Translations under genes and position numbers: made by a program | Source: Acanthaster planci | Lineage: Eukaryota; Echinodermata; Asteroidea; Valvatida; Acanthasteridae | Direction: 5' to 3' | NCBI RefSeq assembly: GCF_001949145.1 | Contig: NW_019091358.1 | Location: forward strand, 3,569,654-3,631,653 | Length of the DNA: 62,000 bases | Notes under the pieces: generated by a model | Told to the model about the DNA's origin: nothing | Database searches by the model: none | The model's input: only the letters and a program-made list of their open reading frames with translations | In this document: positions 10,313-19,773 of the stretch, piece after piece | Position numbering within the stretch: the first letter of the stretch is position 1 | Layout of the letters: the number at the start of each line of letters is the position of its first letter

Positions 10313-10605
10313 CTGACCTCTTTCATGTGGCCAAGTGTTTAGGGTCTGTGGCTTCCAATCATAGGGTTGGTGGTTCGAATCCAGCTGCTGGCAGTACGTT
10401 GTGGCCCTTGGCAAGCCACTTCACCCCTACTTGCCTCTCTGCACCCAGGAGTATAATGGGTACCACCATCAGCTGGGGAAGCAACTTGCGATGGACTGGC
10501 ATCCCCTCGAGGGAGGAAAAGAAATATTCTCAGTCGGTTCATGTCAAGGAAACTGCAATAAACACTGGCCTGATAAGCCAAATTGGCTCGGACCAGATTT
10601 TTTAT
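10313..10605 (+). mobile_element. tRNA-derived SINE
   Basis: The head has RNA polymerase III internal promoter elements: an A-box-like TGGCCAAGTGTTTAGGG near 10328 and a B box GGTTCGAATCC at 10372-10382, with tRNA-like spacing. The body reads GCACCCAGGAGTATAATGGG, then GATGGACTGGCATCCC and TTGGCTCGGACCAGATTTTT, and ends in a T-rich run. This body arrangement is familiar from SINEs of marine invertebrates (from memory, not searched). It has no tRNA gene function because the cloverleaf is degenerate. Target duplications were not identified. Confidence 0.8.
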
Positions 10606-11804
10606 TTTTTTTTTCAGGAAAAAGGGGTGCTTGTAATGAGAAAGATACACGTAGGCGCGATTTTCACAGAATTGGTGTCAAAAAGACCACAAGAGTTATT
10701 GAAAAACTCCTGAAGGCTCGACTACCGTACTTGAGGGGTAGATCTAGTCCCTGGCTCTTTTAGGGTCAAATGAACACACACAATTAACTGCAAAATGATT
10801 GTTAAGTTGCCAAACCTAAAAGTGATTTGGTTCAGGTAATATCTTATCACCCCTATTGGCTCGAGTGTCTATATTTGAAATCTTCAACACTGCCTTGACG
10901 TTACTTTGTGCATGTGTCTGTGACATCAATGTATGACCTCAACATCATCTTCAATACTTGAAAAGACAACTTACAGTCACTGCGAAAGACAAACTTCTGG
11001 ATGGACGTTTCTTCCACTCCCACTACCATCTCTGCTTCTATCCACTTGCTAACAAGTGCCCTAACAATTACGAAAAAGTTATCTGGGCTGGAGAAATAGA
11101 AAGGCCTCACGTCTATCAATTAACCACATCGTGCCAGGGGCATTTATAAATGTTGATTCTGTTGGGCCGGAGTATTTTTTTTGTGTGTGTGTTTTCAAAA
11201 TTCTTTAAAAATTCCTACCTTCATTTACTGGACACCGACACCCACACAAAGGACTTTCTGGTTTCTATTCTAATCTGACAGACAACATATATTGACGCGG
11301 GAGAATTTCAACCAGGCCTGCTGGCTTGTAAAAAGAGTCCAGATTGTGCTGGATTATCTCCGCTATCGACAGTGAAAACATGTTAGTAATTCCCAGCAGC
11401 CTGATCTTTTGTTACAAGTATGGTCTTTTGTTACAAGGCCCAGTTCCCTTTGTCCTATTTCAGACACCCCGGCTGTGCATATAAAGAACATACATGCCCA
11501 AAATCGGGCTCCCTGACAGCAAGTGGTTAATATGAATGATTCCAAAGCCATTTTTGTAATTAAAACAAGCAGAATATACAACACTAACTGTTCAGGGTTG
11601 TTTGGCTGCCAGACACATCAGTCTGCGTAATTTGTCAAAGTAATTTGCTTACCCAGTGTAACAGGTCAACTCTCCCCAAGGCCAAACAGCCTAGGAGTCT
11701 GTAGTTGCCAGTCACCACAAGATCCAACAGTGACATTGTTCAATCTCCCATTGTCTCAACATGACCTGTTTGGCTGTTGTTGATTGACCAGTGCATCAAA
11801 AGGC
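10606..11804. other. no gene seen
   Basis: Unremarkable AT-rich sequence between the SINE and the next transposon cluster; no coding or structural signal was recognised. Confidence 0.45.
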
Positions 11805-12437
11805 GTGTTCCCATTGGACTTTTTTGGTTAACCTCCCGCGGCTTTCCTGTAGAATTAAAAAATTAAATCTGATGGGAACATCAGATTTAAACTACCATCC
11901 CTGTCAACTTACCGCGATCGCAATATAACACTAACAGACCAGAAAGGGTCACGGAAGATTGCCATGTAGCCATGGTAAGTTAGCAGGGGCACAAAAAGTC
12001 CAGTGGGAACAATTCCCATACAATATAGATTGACTGTGTCCACGCTAAATATACGAGCGAGAAGAAAATGGTTGTATGGTTCCCAGCCTCCAGCTCCGTG
12101 CGTACTATCATACCGCACACACACAGTGAGGCATGCCCGGATAAAGCTATACACACATTGTGTAAAGGGCTTTTCCTAAACAAGTTTGTCGTCTCTGTAG
12201 CAGATTTGGCCAAATTCGTCTGATTCTATCTTTGTTTTTGTCAGATTTTGCCAATTTCATCATGATTTGTACAGCGCAGGCAATGTAATCAGCTGGTCTT
12301 TTCAGGCATAACACAGCGAATAAACATTCTGTTACTGTTAAAAAAGTCCACGTAGGAATGCACAGTAGATTGTCATGAAGGAATGTCACGGTAACTTTCC
12401 ACGTACCTGCGGAAGAAAAAGTCCAATTGGAACACGG
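11805..12437. mobile_element. cluster of inverted termini of one DNA-transposon family
   Basis: The left end reads GTGTTCCCATTGGACTTTTT (11805-11824). Inverted copies of the same terminus occur at 11993-12010 (AAAAAGTCCAGTGGGAAC), more degenerate at 12341-12356, and at 12416-12435 (AAAAAGTCCAATTGGAACAC). Three of the termini are followed inward by a short homopolymer and a CCGC/CCTGC...GTTACC-like motif, so the similarity extends beyond the outer 20 bp. The simplest reading is a non-autonomous element of about 205 bp (11805-12010) nested in or next to a second one ending at 12435. No transposase is visible and target duplications are unclear. Confidence 0.65.
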
Positions 12438-12524
12438 CTATTGTGCATCATAATTTCACATCAGCTGCAGTATGTTGCATCTGGCCGGGTTAGGGTCAAG
12501 GTCAGTATTTGCAGAGTGATACAT

Positions 12525-12768
12525 GGGTAATTCCAGAAATTAGGGGTCCGTCTTTTTTGTGTCCGTCACATCTGACATATGATTTGGTAAGTTCTGAAAA
12601 CATTTCCTAATGTCTAAGAGTCATGAATTACTGCAAATTACCTGCCAAACAAATAGTAATAGTTTGAAACCAATTCCAGTGATATTTCAAAGTCAAATGA
12701 CAAAGGTCAGATGTAACAGGGACACAAAAATGTCACACTTTTGGACCCCTCAGATTCTGGAATTACCC
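12525..12768. mobile_element. 244-bp MITE with 4-bp target duplication
   Basis: The ends are GGGTAATTCCAGA and TCTGGAATTACCC, a perfect 13-bp inverted repeat. Similarity continues inward to AGGGGTCC/GGACCCCT. The element is flanked on both sides by ACAT (12521-12524 and 12769-12772), consistent with a 4-bp target-site duplication. There is no coding capacity. A truncated sister copy lies at 50167-50311. DNA transposon groups known for 4-bp duplications include Sola and Chapaev; assignment among them is open. Confidence 0.85.
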
Positions 12769-14301
12769 ACATGCAGTTTTCACCATTTTTTTTTACTCCT
12801 CTTCTAAAGGTAGTAGACTGCTAGCCCTCTTTGATTCCACAATCTGACCGTCTTGCTTGGACCTTCATCAGTGTTCCAAGAGCAGATATTATGACACTAT
12901 AAGAGCCTTGATCTGTGAAATTAAAATAATCATAAAATGACTTAACTAATTCATTCATTTATAATACAAATTGTTCTTTTTACAAAACAAATATTCATTT
13001 TCATGTTGTTATTTTTAAGGAGCTGCAAACAAACTGTTCACAGATTCAAAATTGTGATCTTTCATTGGTCAATTTTGGGCAAAATTATACCCCAAGAAAG
13101 GTTAACCGTTGGTTATGTTCTCAGCCAGAAACATTTGTCGTCATGTCTACAATGTATACAACATCTGGCATTGTGCAGTCGCTTTAATTTTTAATTTAGT
13201 TCTCTAGGACAACAGATATTAACACAGAACCGTACATTTTTTTGATGGCTGCACCAAGTGGCAACTTCAACTTTATTTTAAATAAGGAAAGATTTTCAGC
13301 TGAAGCAGATACATTATTCAATTTATGCCTGATCTTCCTGACCCTATAGGGGAGGGGAAAGGTTATCTCCCCTCCCACACACACACAGTGACATAACACC
13401 TTCCATTGCTTTCCACCCAACACTGCCCCCTCCCCCTTCGTAATATTTCTTCCCCTCTTTTTTCCCTTTCATGGGTGGAGGGGAAAGCTACCACAGCTGC
13501 CTAATTGCGAATTAAATCCGAAGGGTTAGCAGGTGTTGATTACATGTACGCGTGCATGAGCATGATGTCATATCCAGACTTACATGTCTCCATCGTTCAG
13601 TCATGTCTTACCTGATTGCCAGGTGAGTGTGCAGGTGTGGGGTCCAACATCAAAGTGTGCCAATGCAATGCAGGCGTATAGGGTGCATGCCATTACAAGG
13701 CAGACCTGGAAAAATAGCAAGCTACACCTGCATCACAATAAGAGGAACCCAAACTACCTGAAGAATTTTTAACGGCAAAGTTGCAGGGAGATGAATCAAC
13801 AGGGACTCACACACCAATTTTACATGTATCCAACTCCCCCCTCCCAAATTGATCAACCCTTACAAAAAAATGACCAAACTGAAAAACTGAATAAGACTTG
13901 AAAACCATTAACTAAAGTTTAACCCAAAAAAAGGAGCTGGGATGGGGGGGTGTAGAATCACAGATCAACCAAAATTGTATACTTCTCTACTGCTGTGCTC
14001 AATGTGCTGTACATGTAGGCGGGCCAGCACAAACAGTGAATGCGGTCTTCAACTTGAATGTTGGATTGAGCGCACCTAATGTGTACAAAATGAAGCATGG
14101 GATGGCCGAGTCACAGTGCCAGCAGTGACAAGGCACATGGTCCAAACTAAGCCGGCTTTTTAAGCCTTCACCAGCACAGTGTGTCAAACAGAACTCATAA
14201 GAATACATGTACACTCAGACAGGACTCCAGCAGAAAACCACACTCCAGTTATGTGGAACAATACATGACATGTAAGTTGACTCGTCTCTGCTGATCTGTT
14301 T
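12769..14301. other. no gene seen
   Basis: Non-coding sequence with pyrimidine/purine-rich patches (about 13340-13440, including a short CA run at 13377-13388). No exon recognised. Confidence 0.45.
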
Positions 14302-14727
14302 CACTGAGTAAGGGGAACTCGAAAGTTTAAGACCACCTGTAATTTTATTGGTATTTCTGTGACTGGGCCTGCATTACATTGTCTCATTGAATGGTGCATA
14401 ACATCATTGTTGTAGTGCCATCTGTATAACCATTTGAATAAATTTTTTTGCAATGGCAGGTCTTGTATGACATTTTGCCTGTAAGGCAGCATGGGTAAAA
14501 AAAAAATCTGAAAAAAGTCTAAGTAATCAGAAAAAAGGAGGGCATACTTAACATCAGACTGTTAACATTTCAAATCATGGAAATGTAGTCAAAGAGCTGC
14601 TTAACCAAGATACGAAGGTTACACACTGAAAATAAACATAAGTTGCCATGATTGATTGGTTTAAGTTTGGGTTTTTTTTCAGGTTGATGCATTTTGTATT
14701 GGTGGTCCTAAACTTTTGCAATAACTG
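14302..14727. mobile_element. Tc1/mariner-like non-autonomous element
   Basis: The inverted ends share GAAAGTTTAAGACCACC (14321-14337) and GGTGGTCCTAAACTTTTGC (14701-14719), 15 of 17 positions complementary. The right end closes with CTG followed by TA, giving the CAGT-start and TA-target pattern typical of Tc1/mariner elements. The interior of about 360 bp contains poly-A runs but no transposase, so this is a deletion derivative or MITE. The exact left boundary is less certain than the right. Confidence 0.7.
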
Positions 14728-16906
14728 TACAATGTACTGGTATATTACATACTTTTACAGGCATGAAAGCCTCAGGGGAGCTACTCTTATGTTAAAAATA
14801 GATTCATTGAAACCATGATAGACGCTTGTTGAATGCAACTTATGTGGTGTGCAGTAATTAACATTCTCAGAGATCACAACTGCTGGTGTCTGGAGTTGTA
14901 CATGTTCATTGCCAGTGAAGATCTTGAGCAAATCACAGTTGTAACAAAATTATGGTATCGAGATGACAAATAATTCACCGACAGGCATGATGGTCAGGAA
15001 TTTACCAACTGGCTAACTTGAACATGAGAAACTGCTGGGTGAATTAATCAAAAAGGCAATTGAAAAATACCTGTACGTGGCTGATACCGTTCACGGCCGG
15101 GGAGCTTTATGCCAATGTTTAAGCCTTCCTCCACTTGTTTCTAGTTTAGGAGTAGGGTCACGTATATGGAGGTATAGTCCACTAGGGTGGCCCTAATGAA
15201 GTTGAGTCTCTAACGTGCCACTCTTCGACGTTTCCTTGGCTTTCTTCATGCATTATTCCCAAACCTCTTTGCTGAAAAACTTTGAATTCATTCAGTTACA
15301 GTAAATAATGATATTATAACCTTTAAAATACATGCCACTGATCACCTCTGTGAACAATTTTGGCGTCATGAAGTTTAAAAACCCAATATTCAAAAACGAC
15401 AGCATCCAGAAATTGTCACAAATTCAGCTGAGTGTTCCCTATTTGTGGCACACTTGAACAAATCTCTGAAAATCCCACATCCCAAAGAAAATCTTCAAAG
15501 TTGATAAATTCTAGTATTACCCCTAAATAAACTTACATGTATTTTCAGAAAAGTAGGCATAATGATAGCAATTACTTTCTTCACTGTGGGTACATTTTCA
15601 AAGCACTCGTTTTGCACTTCAATAAAAAAGGAAATCAGGTCAACAGACCTACATGTACATGTAATTGCAAAGGCTTTGGAACTCAGGACAGTAGGCCTAC
15701 ATACACGGTGACAGTAGCAAGTGCGCGAACTCAACATTTTTGACATGTATGATGTAGGCCTACGGGTACGCGATCATAGATGTAGGCCTATTGAAAGGTA
15801 GACCCATAAACAGGGCTTGACTTATACTCCTCCGTCATACATTGGACCCTGTCCCAATTCATAGGGATTTCTTTCAAAAAACTTTATCCGGGATATCCGG
15901 GGGCATAACTAAATATCCACTTGATTTTATGAGCTGAAATTGCACTGGTATACATTCACTACTTATGGGTTAAACTATCCCCTAGGTTTTTAATTGCAGA
16001 AAACTTGCCTTTTCCTCGTTTGCCTTTTTTAACTGTTTTCCCACTCCGAGCAAATTTTGCCCCACTTGCACAAAACTGACGGCTGTTTCGTCACCTTCGT
16101 GTCACGTCACCGAGAGCGAGCCATGCTACCAATAATTTGCTGCAAGCAGTGTGTGACTGGACAGGGAACCAGCCAAGGGCATTGTGTATTAGCTGCACAT
16201 GTCAGTACGGGACTATGTATATGCGCATGGTGTACATGCAATGTTAGAATTCTGGAAATACTTATATGTCAAAGTTTGACAGTCTGTCAAGAAAGACTGG
16301 GATTTTGCCTTCTCATCTGAGGTAACTAATGATGCATCCAAGTGCCTGGCCATCCCAAATTACAAGGCAAGGCATCTCATGCACATGTCGGTAAATTTAC
16401 ATGAACACAGTACATGCAATGTTAGAATTCTGGAAATATGTGTACTTTAATACAGCCTACAGTGTATGCTAAAGTGTGTCGAGACTAGCTTGGAAGATTT
16501 TTATTCATGCTGCAGCCATGTGCCTGCCTTCAAGAGTTGACAAGACCAAGTTGACTTGGGACCAAGTAGACCCAAGATGGAATTGAGGTGATTCCAGACC
16601 AAGTTGGCTACTTCACACTGACATGACTGAGGAGTATACAGTGTGTGTGCATTGCAATGATTCGCTGGACCACATCCAAACTTTAAAAAGGCAATTCATA
16701 AAGAGTCCAAGTTGCTCAGACTATAATTGACTGATCTACATCATCCTAAAGCAGTCGCGTCAATTATCATTTCAAAAATTCAAAGATGCACAGCATGCCA
16801 ATGTGAAGTTGGGCTAGTAGCACTCAGAAAAATTAATTTTCGACCTTATTGGCCTTGTAAAGGATGGCCTAGTAAGTAGTATTAAAGGCTGCACATGAGC
16901 ACATCA
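14728..16906. other. no gene seen; three TAGGCCTA palindromes
   Basis: Non-coding sequence with three TAGGCCTA words at 15692, 15755 and 15783 and a tandem TACATGTACATGTA near 15653. It also contains the 28-bp direct repeat listed separately. Confidence 0.5.
16233..16438 (+). repeat. 28-bp direct repeat, 178 bp apart
   Basis: The 28-bp word beginning TACATGCAATGTTAGAATTC occurs at 16233-16260 and again at 16411-16438 without mismatch. The intervening 150 bp is not obviously repeated. Confidence 0.85.
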
Positions 16907-16965
16907 TTAACCCTAACACTCCTCAATCCTCCAACAGGTGAAGGATTGAGGAGTGTTAGGGTTAA
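16907..16965. repeat. perfect 24-bp hairpin with TTAA ends
   Basis: The left arm 16907-16930 (starting TTAACCCTAACACTCC) is the exact reverse complement of 16942-16965, with an 11-nt loop, CCAACAGGTGA. Pairing stops exactly at the TTAA tetranucleotides. TTAA followed by CCCT at both ends matches the terminus type of piggyBac-like transposons, so this is probably a minimal internally deleted TTAA element. A hairpin RNA precursor is an alternative reading. Confidence 0.9.
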
Positions 16966-17339
16966 ATACTTGCTTGGGAGGAACAAACGATTTGCAAGAT
17001 GTGTGCAAAATCTAAGTGGGCATATATATATAGTATTTCATTTTCACAAAAATGGGCCACGTAGCCCACTGTAGCCAGTGAGTGAAGGCATGCCTAGTGT
17101 TGATCCTAGTCCTACTCCTAAGATCAGTCTCAACCTAGCCCCACTAGTGTGGCTAGTCTCAACCATGGAGGAAGGAACACAGGTCTTTTCCTTTCTCCAT
17201 GCTATGGTCTAAAGGACGAGGCCTAGGAATTTTATTCCTGTAAAGTATGGAATAATAAAAACAAAATACATTACTCCATATCACGTAGGTGTGCCAGGGA
17301 TTCCTCAGAGACTAATTTCTTACGTCTTGTCATACACAA
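16966..17339. other. no gene seen
   Basis: Non-coding sequence leading into the CpG-rich region, with a short TA run near 17022 and an alternating CCTAG/ACTAG patch near 17090-17160. Confidence 0.45.
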
Positions 17340-17355
17340 AGTCGCGAAATAAACG

Positions 17356-17362
17356 TATAAAA
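17356..17362 (+). promoter_or_regulatory. TATA-like box, distal
   Basis: TATAAAA lies at the left border of the CpG-rich zone. A start about 30 bp downstream would give a roughly 300-nt exon ending at the strong donor at 17692. Confidence 0.4.
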
Positions 17363-17385
17363 CGACCACCGTACGCTCAGTACAC

Positions 17386-17692
17386 TAAAGGCCTACAGAA
17401 GCGCGCGTGTACCAACGCACCCACGTGTAGCTTTCAGTGTCCGTAAATGGGTTTTCGATGCAGCGTACCCGCGTGAATTTTGCGTAGTGACGTCATGAAC
17501 ACAAAAGCTCTGCTCGCAAATTCCTAACAGCGCCACCATTCGTCCACATCGGGGGAGTCAGGCGAAGTTCAGTTAATTGTTCTGAGTTCCAAGACCAGCC
17601 AGACGAGACGCTAAGCATCCGTGCGGTGACGGTTCATTTTTGTTCGCGCCCGAGTGCACACGCAGCACACACCAGGTTTCACACCCAGACAG
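17386..17692 (+). other. candidate alternative non-coding first exon
   Basis: The sequence ends with a consensus donor, CCAGACAG|GTACGT, with GT at 17693. Upstream lies a TATA box (17356). The left boundary is estimated from the TATA position. Possible acceptors before the Wnt start codon are the pyrimidine-rich site ending GTTGCACAG near 18953 and a weaker CGCTACAG near 19658. The exon is inferred, not demonstrated. Confidence 0.35.
17488..17495. promoter_or_regulatory. CRE palindrome TGACGTCA
   Basis: An exact full cAMP-response-element consensus inside the CpG-rich region, a common proximal promoter element for CREB/ATF factors. Occupancy is not shown by sequence. Confidence 0.45.
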
Positions 17693-18908
17693 GTACGTGC
17701 CCCGCGGCTGTCGGCACGGGGTGTGTAGTGTGTGAGCTGTTGTGGTGCGGTGTCATTGGCAGGCCGCGTAATCCTTCATGCGTAGCTGTAAGCGATACTG
17801 TAACCAGAGCTTTTGTATCCTCGGAATAATAAATCGCCTGAGATTATGGAGGCAGCAAATAAGCTTTTTCTCAGGTCTGTCTTTTTCCCCCCATGGCTCT
17901 TCTGGCTTGGAGCTACCAGGGTAGAGTTAATGGGCTTATCGCTAACAAACCAAACTTGGCCATTCAAAACTGAGCTCAATCACTCAAGAGAAAAAGGGTT
18001 TATCCTTGCTCCTGTCTCGAAGCATGGCATTTACCAAATAGGAAGAGTTTTTTTTCGTGGGGGGGGGGGCGGTGAGGAAAACAACAAATAATAAACAAGG
18101 TTTGTTTTGTGCAGCTTTGCACCCAGAGTGGTGTTCAAAACATTTTTGGAAATTTGAATTATACGAATACTTTTTTTATTTAGTACATTTGATCAAGTGG
18201 ATAAACTGTTTACTAGATGCTTGTGCATGTACTTTGGAAGTTGATGAGCATGATATCATATCAAAATGTCGGTCGAAGATGCGTATGTCCTCCAGTCGAT
18301 GCCCCTGAACAATTTAAGAATGCATTTAAAATGCTTTATAGGTTTGTGAACCTAACTCTTACCTGTTCGACAGAAAGGGTTATCTAGTTGTATCTGCTTT
18401 GTTGGTGTATCTTGCATTGAGACATTAATTCCCAGAATTTTAAACATTCAGACCCCTCCACTGACATTATTTAAACAGGTCTTCAAAAATAGTTACCCGT
18501 CTTTCGAGGTTAACTGATACACAAACACGAATTACACCAATTACACGAATCACTCAAGAGTGATAAGTTTAATCCGAACTCAAACAGTTGGGGCTGGAGC
18601 AGGCCATTTGGACGTGGCGTGCAGTGCTACATTTCGGCCAGGATTAGACTAGATAAGAGGGATTGATCGGAGGCGAATATCGCTTGTTACGATCAGCCCT
18701 GGATACGGAGATAGTCGCTGGGATGACTGACCGTTGACCACCGTGGCCTACAGTCAACGACTGCCGCCTCATCGTCGCTTGTCCGTCCATACCGTCCAGC
18801 CACAGTCGGGGGAAAAATGCAAACGCGAGAGCGCGGTTGGCTGGCTAGCAGCAGAAGGACACAAGTCACGGGAGAGCCAGCTCCATTGAGAGGGAAAAAC
18901 GTAACTTC

Positions 18909-18914
18909 TATAAA
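18909..18914 (+). promoter_or_regulatory. TATA-like box, middle
   Basis: TATAAA in the context CTTCTATAAAGACC within the CpG-rich region, 780 bp before the Wnt start codon; one of three candidate core promoters. Confidence 0.35.
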
Positions 18915-19260
18915 GACCTTCGTTTCTTTTCTGCCCGGCTACTTGTTGCACAGTAGCAACACGGAGATGAAAGGGGATAACACCCCCCTGGTGGAAGGAG
19001 TTTATGTATTCAAGTTGACGGCTCGACAATGATACACGTATTGTCAGTGATGGGGGAGACACGCACTGCATACGCACCGCCCAGAACCTCCGGCCCATGA
19101 AGCCGCACTGACACCGCTAAGCCCCCGATTTGAAGTTCCTGGACCATTTTTGTGTGGGTGTGTGCGCGCGTGGAGAAAGGAAGTTCGGATAATCCATCCC
19201 TATAACCGTAGCCTCAGCCGACCGGATCGGATCGCCCGGTGACGATCGGCGTGACCGCGC

Positions 19261-19266
19261 TATAAA
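19261..19266 (+). promoter_or_regulatory. TATA box, proximal
   Basis: TATAAA in the context CGCGCTATAAATTTT. An initiator-like TCATAATT follows about 38 bp downstream. It lies 430 bp before the Wnt ATG and is the best-placed core promoter candidate. Confidence 0.5.
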
Positions 19267-19345
19267 TTTTCCAGAGCCCTGACTTTTTAGGATTGGGTCA
19301 TAATTCAGGTTCCGTGAGTTGTTGGGAGTCATCATCATAGACACC

Positions 19346-19402
19346 ATGATCAGCGCGCCGTGGCTGGTGCGGGAGTACAGGTTACTGCAGCTGACAGCAT
19401 AA
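19346..19402 (+). promoter_or_regulatory. upstream ORF 1 in the Wnt leader
   Basis: An 18-codon reading frame (starting MISAPWLVRE) opens with ACACCATGA, a good initiation context, and closes with TAA. It lies in the presumed leader and would reduce initiation at the Wnt ATG if transcription begins near 19295. Confidence 0.45.
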
Positions 19403-19465
19403 TCGGCTCGAGAGCACAGGAATCTGCTTCGCCTGGCAGTCTGTCTTTGCCTGAACCACCAGAGA

Positions 19466-19507
19466 ATGCTTGCCGCAGTCGTCACCCCGGCTCTGTCACT
19501 CCTCTGA
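19466..19507 (+). promoter_or_regulatory. upstream ORF 2 in the Wnt leader
   Basis: A 13-codon frame, MLAAVVTPALSLL, then TGA; the initiation context GAGAATGC is moderate. Confidence 0.45.
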
Positions 19508-19532
19508 CGAACTTCATCTGTCTCCAAGCACG

Positions 19533-19589
19533 ATGATCATTGGCTTGATCTCAAAAGTTCCCGACCAACGAAAGACTTCCAAAAGTTAA
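19533..19589 (+). promoter_or_regulatory. upstream ORF 3 in the Wnt leader
   Basis: An 18-codon frame (starting MIIGLISKVPD) closes with TAA about 100 nt before the Wnt start codon. Three non-overlapping short frames ahead of a strong main start resemble leaders under translational control. Confidence 0.45.
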
Positions 19590-19690
19590 ATTCAGTGGAG
19601 CTTCACCGACGACTTTTGCACTGATCGAAACAAAAGAAATTTAAAGCTCTCGCTACAGTGGCAATCTCTGAGAAATTTTATATCACAAAA

Positions 19691-19773
19691 ATGGATATAT
19701 TTGCTTCACACCACCGAGGGATCTCTGGCAGGCGATTCCTACACCATTCACATATTCTTCTGACAGTTCTGTG
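19691..19773 (+). CDS. Wnt: Wnt ligand, exon 1 (start codon and signal peptide)
   Basis: The exon opens with an ATG in a strong context (CAAAAATGG) and encodes 27 codons plus two bases, ending at a consensus donor TG|GTGAGT. It joins exon 2 at 30768 in phase: TG plus G makes tryptophan 28. The join builds a hydrophobic core, ILLTVLWSLSLV (about residues 23-33), after a basic stretch (GRRFLHHSH), which is a typical cleavable signal peptide, split by the intron. Wnts are secreted, lipid-modified signalling proteins that bind Frizzled receptors and LRP5/6 or Ror/Ryk co-receptors. The evidence for this exon is the position in the CpG-rich promoter, the phase match, the donor and the signal peptide; no family-specific residue lies within it. 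Three short upstream ORFs precede it. Confidence 0.72.

Larger units (their letters stand above)
17340..19690 (+). promoter_or_regulatory. CpG-rich promoter and 5' leader region of the Wnt gene
   Basis: CpG dinucleotides are far denser here (notably 17340-17770 and 18600-19560) than in flanking sequence. The region directly precedes the Wnt start codon. It contains TATA-like boxes at 17356-17362, 18909-18914 and 19261-19266 and a perfect CRE palindrome TGACGTCA at 17488-17495. The transcription start cannot be fixed from sequence alone. The box at 19261 is best placed for a leader of about 390 nt, which would include three upstream ORFs. Long open frames on either strand here reflect CpG richness rather than coding. 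Confidence 0.6.

Noticed and set aside
10339-10763. Open frames of 103-134 codons on both strands
   Set aside because: They are translations of the tRNA-derived SINE, a non-coding element.
16911-16920. CCCTAAC as a possible interstitial telomere repeat
   Set aside because: Only one unit on each arm; it is explained better as the terminus of the TTAA hairpin element.
18769-19527. Minus-strand open frames of 109 and 136 codons
   Set aside because: They lie antisense to the CpG-rich Wnt leader, where stop codons are rare by composition; no motif or family resemblance.
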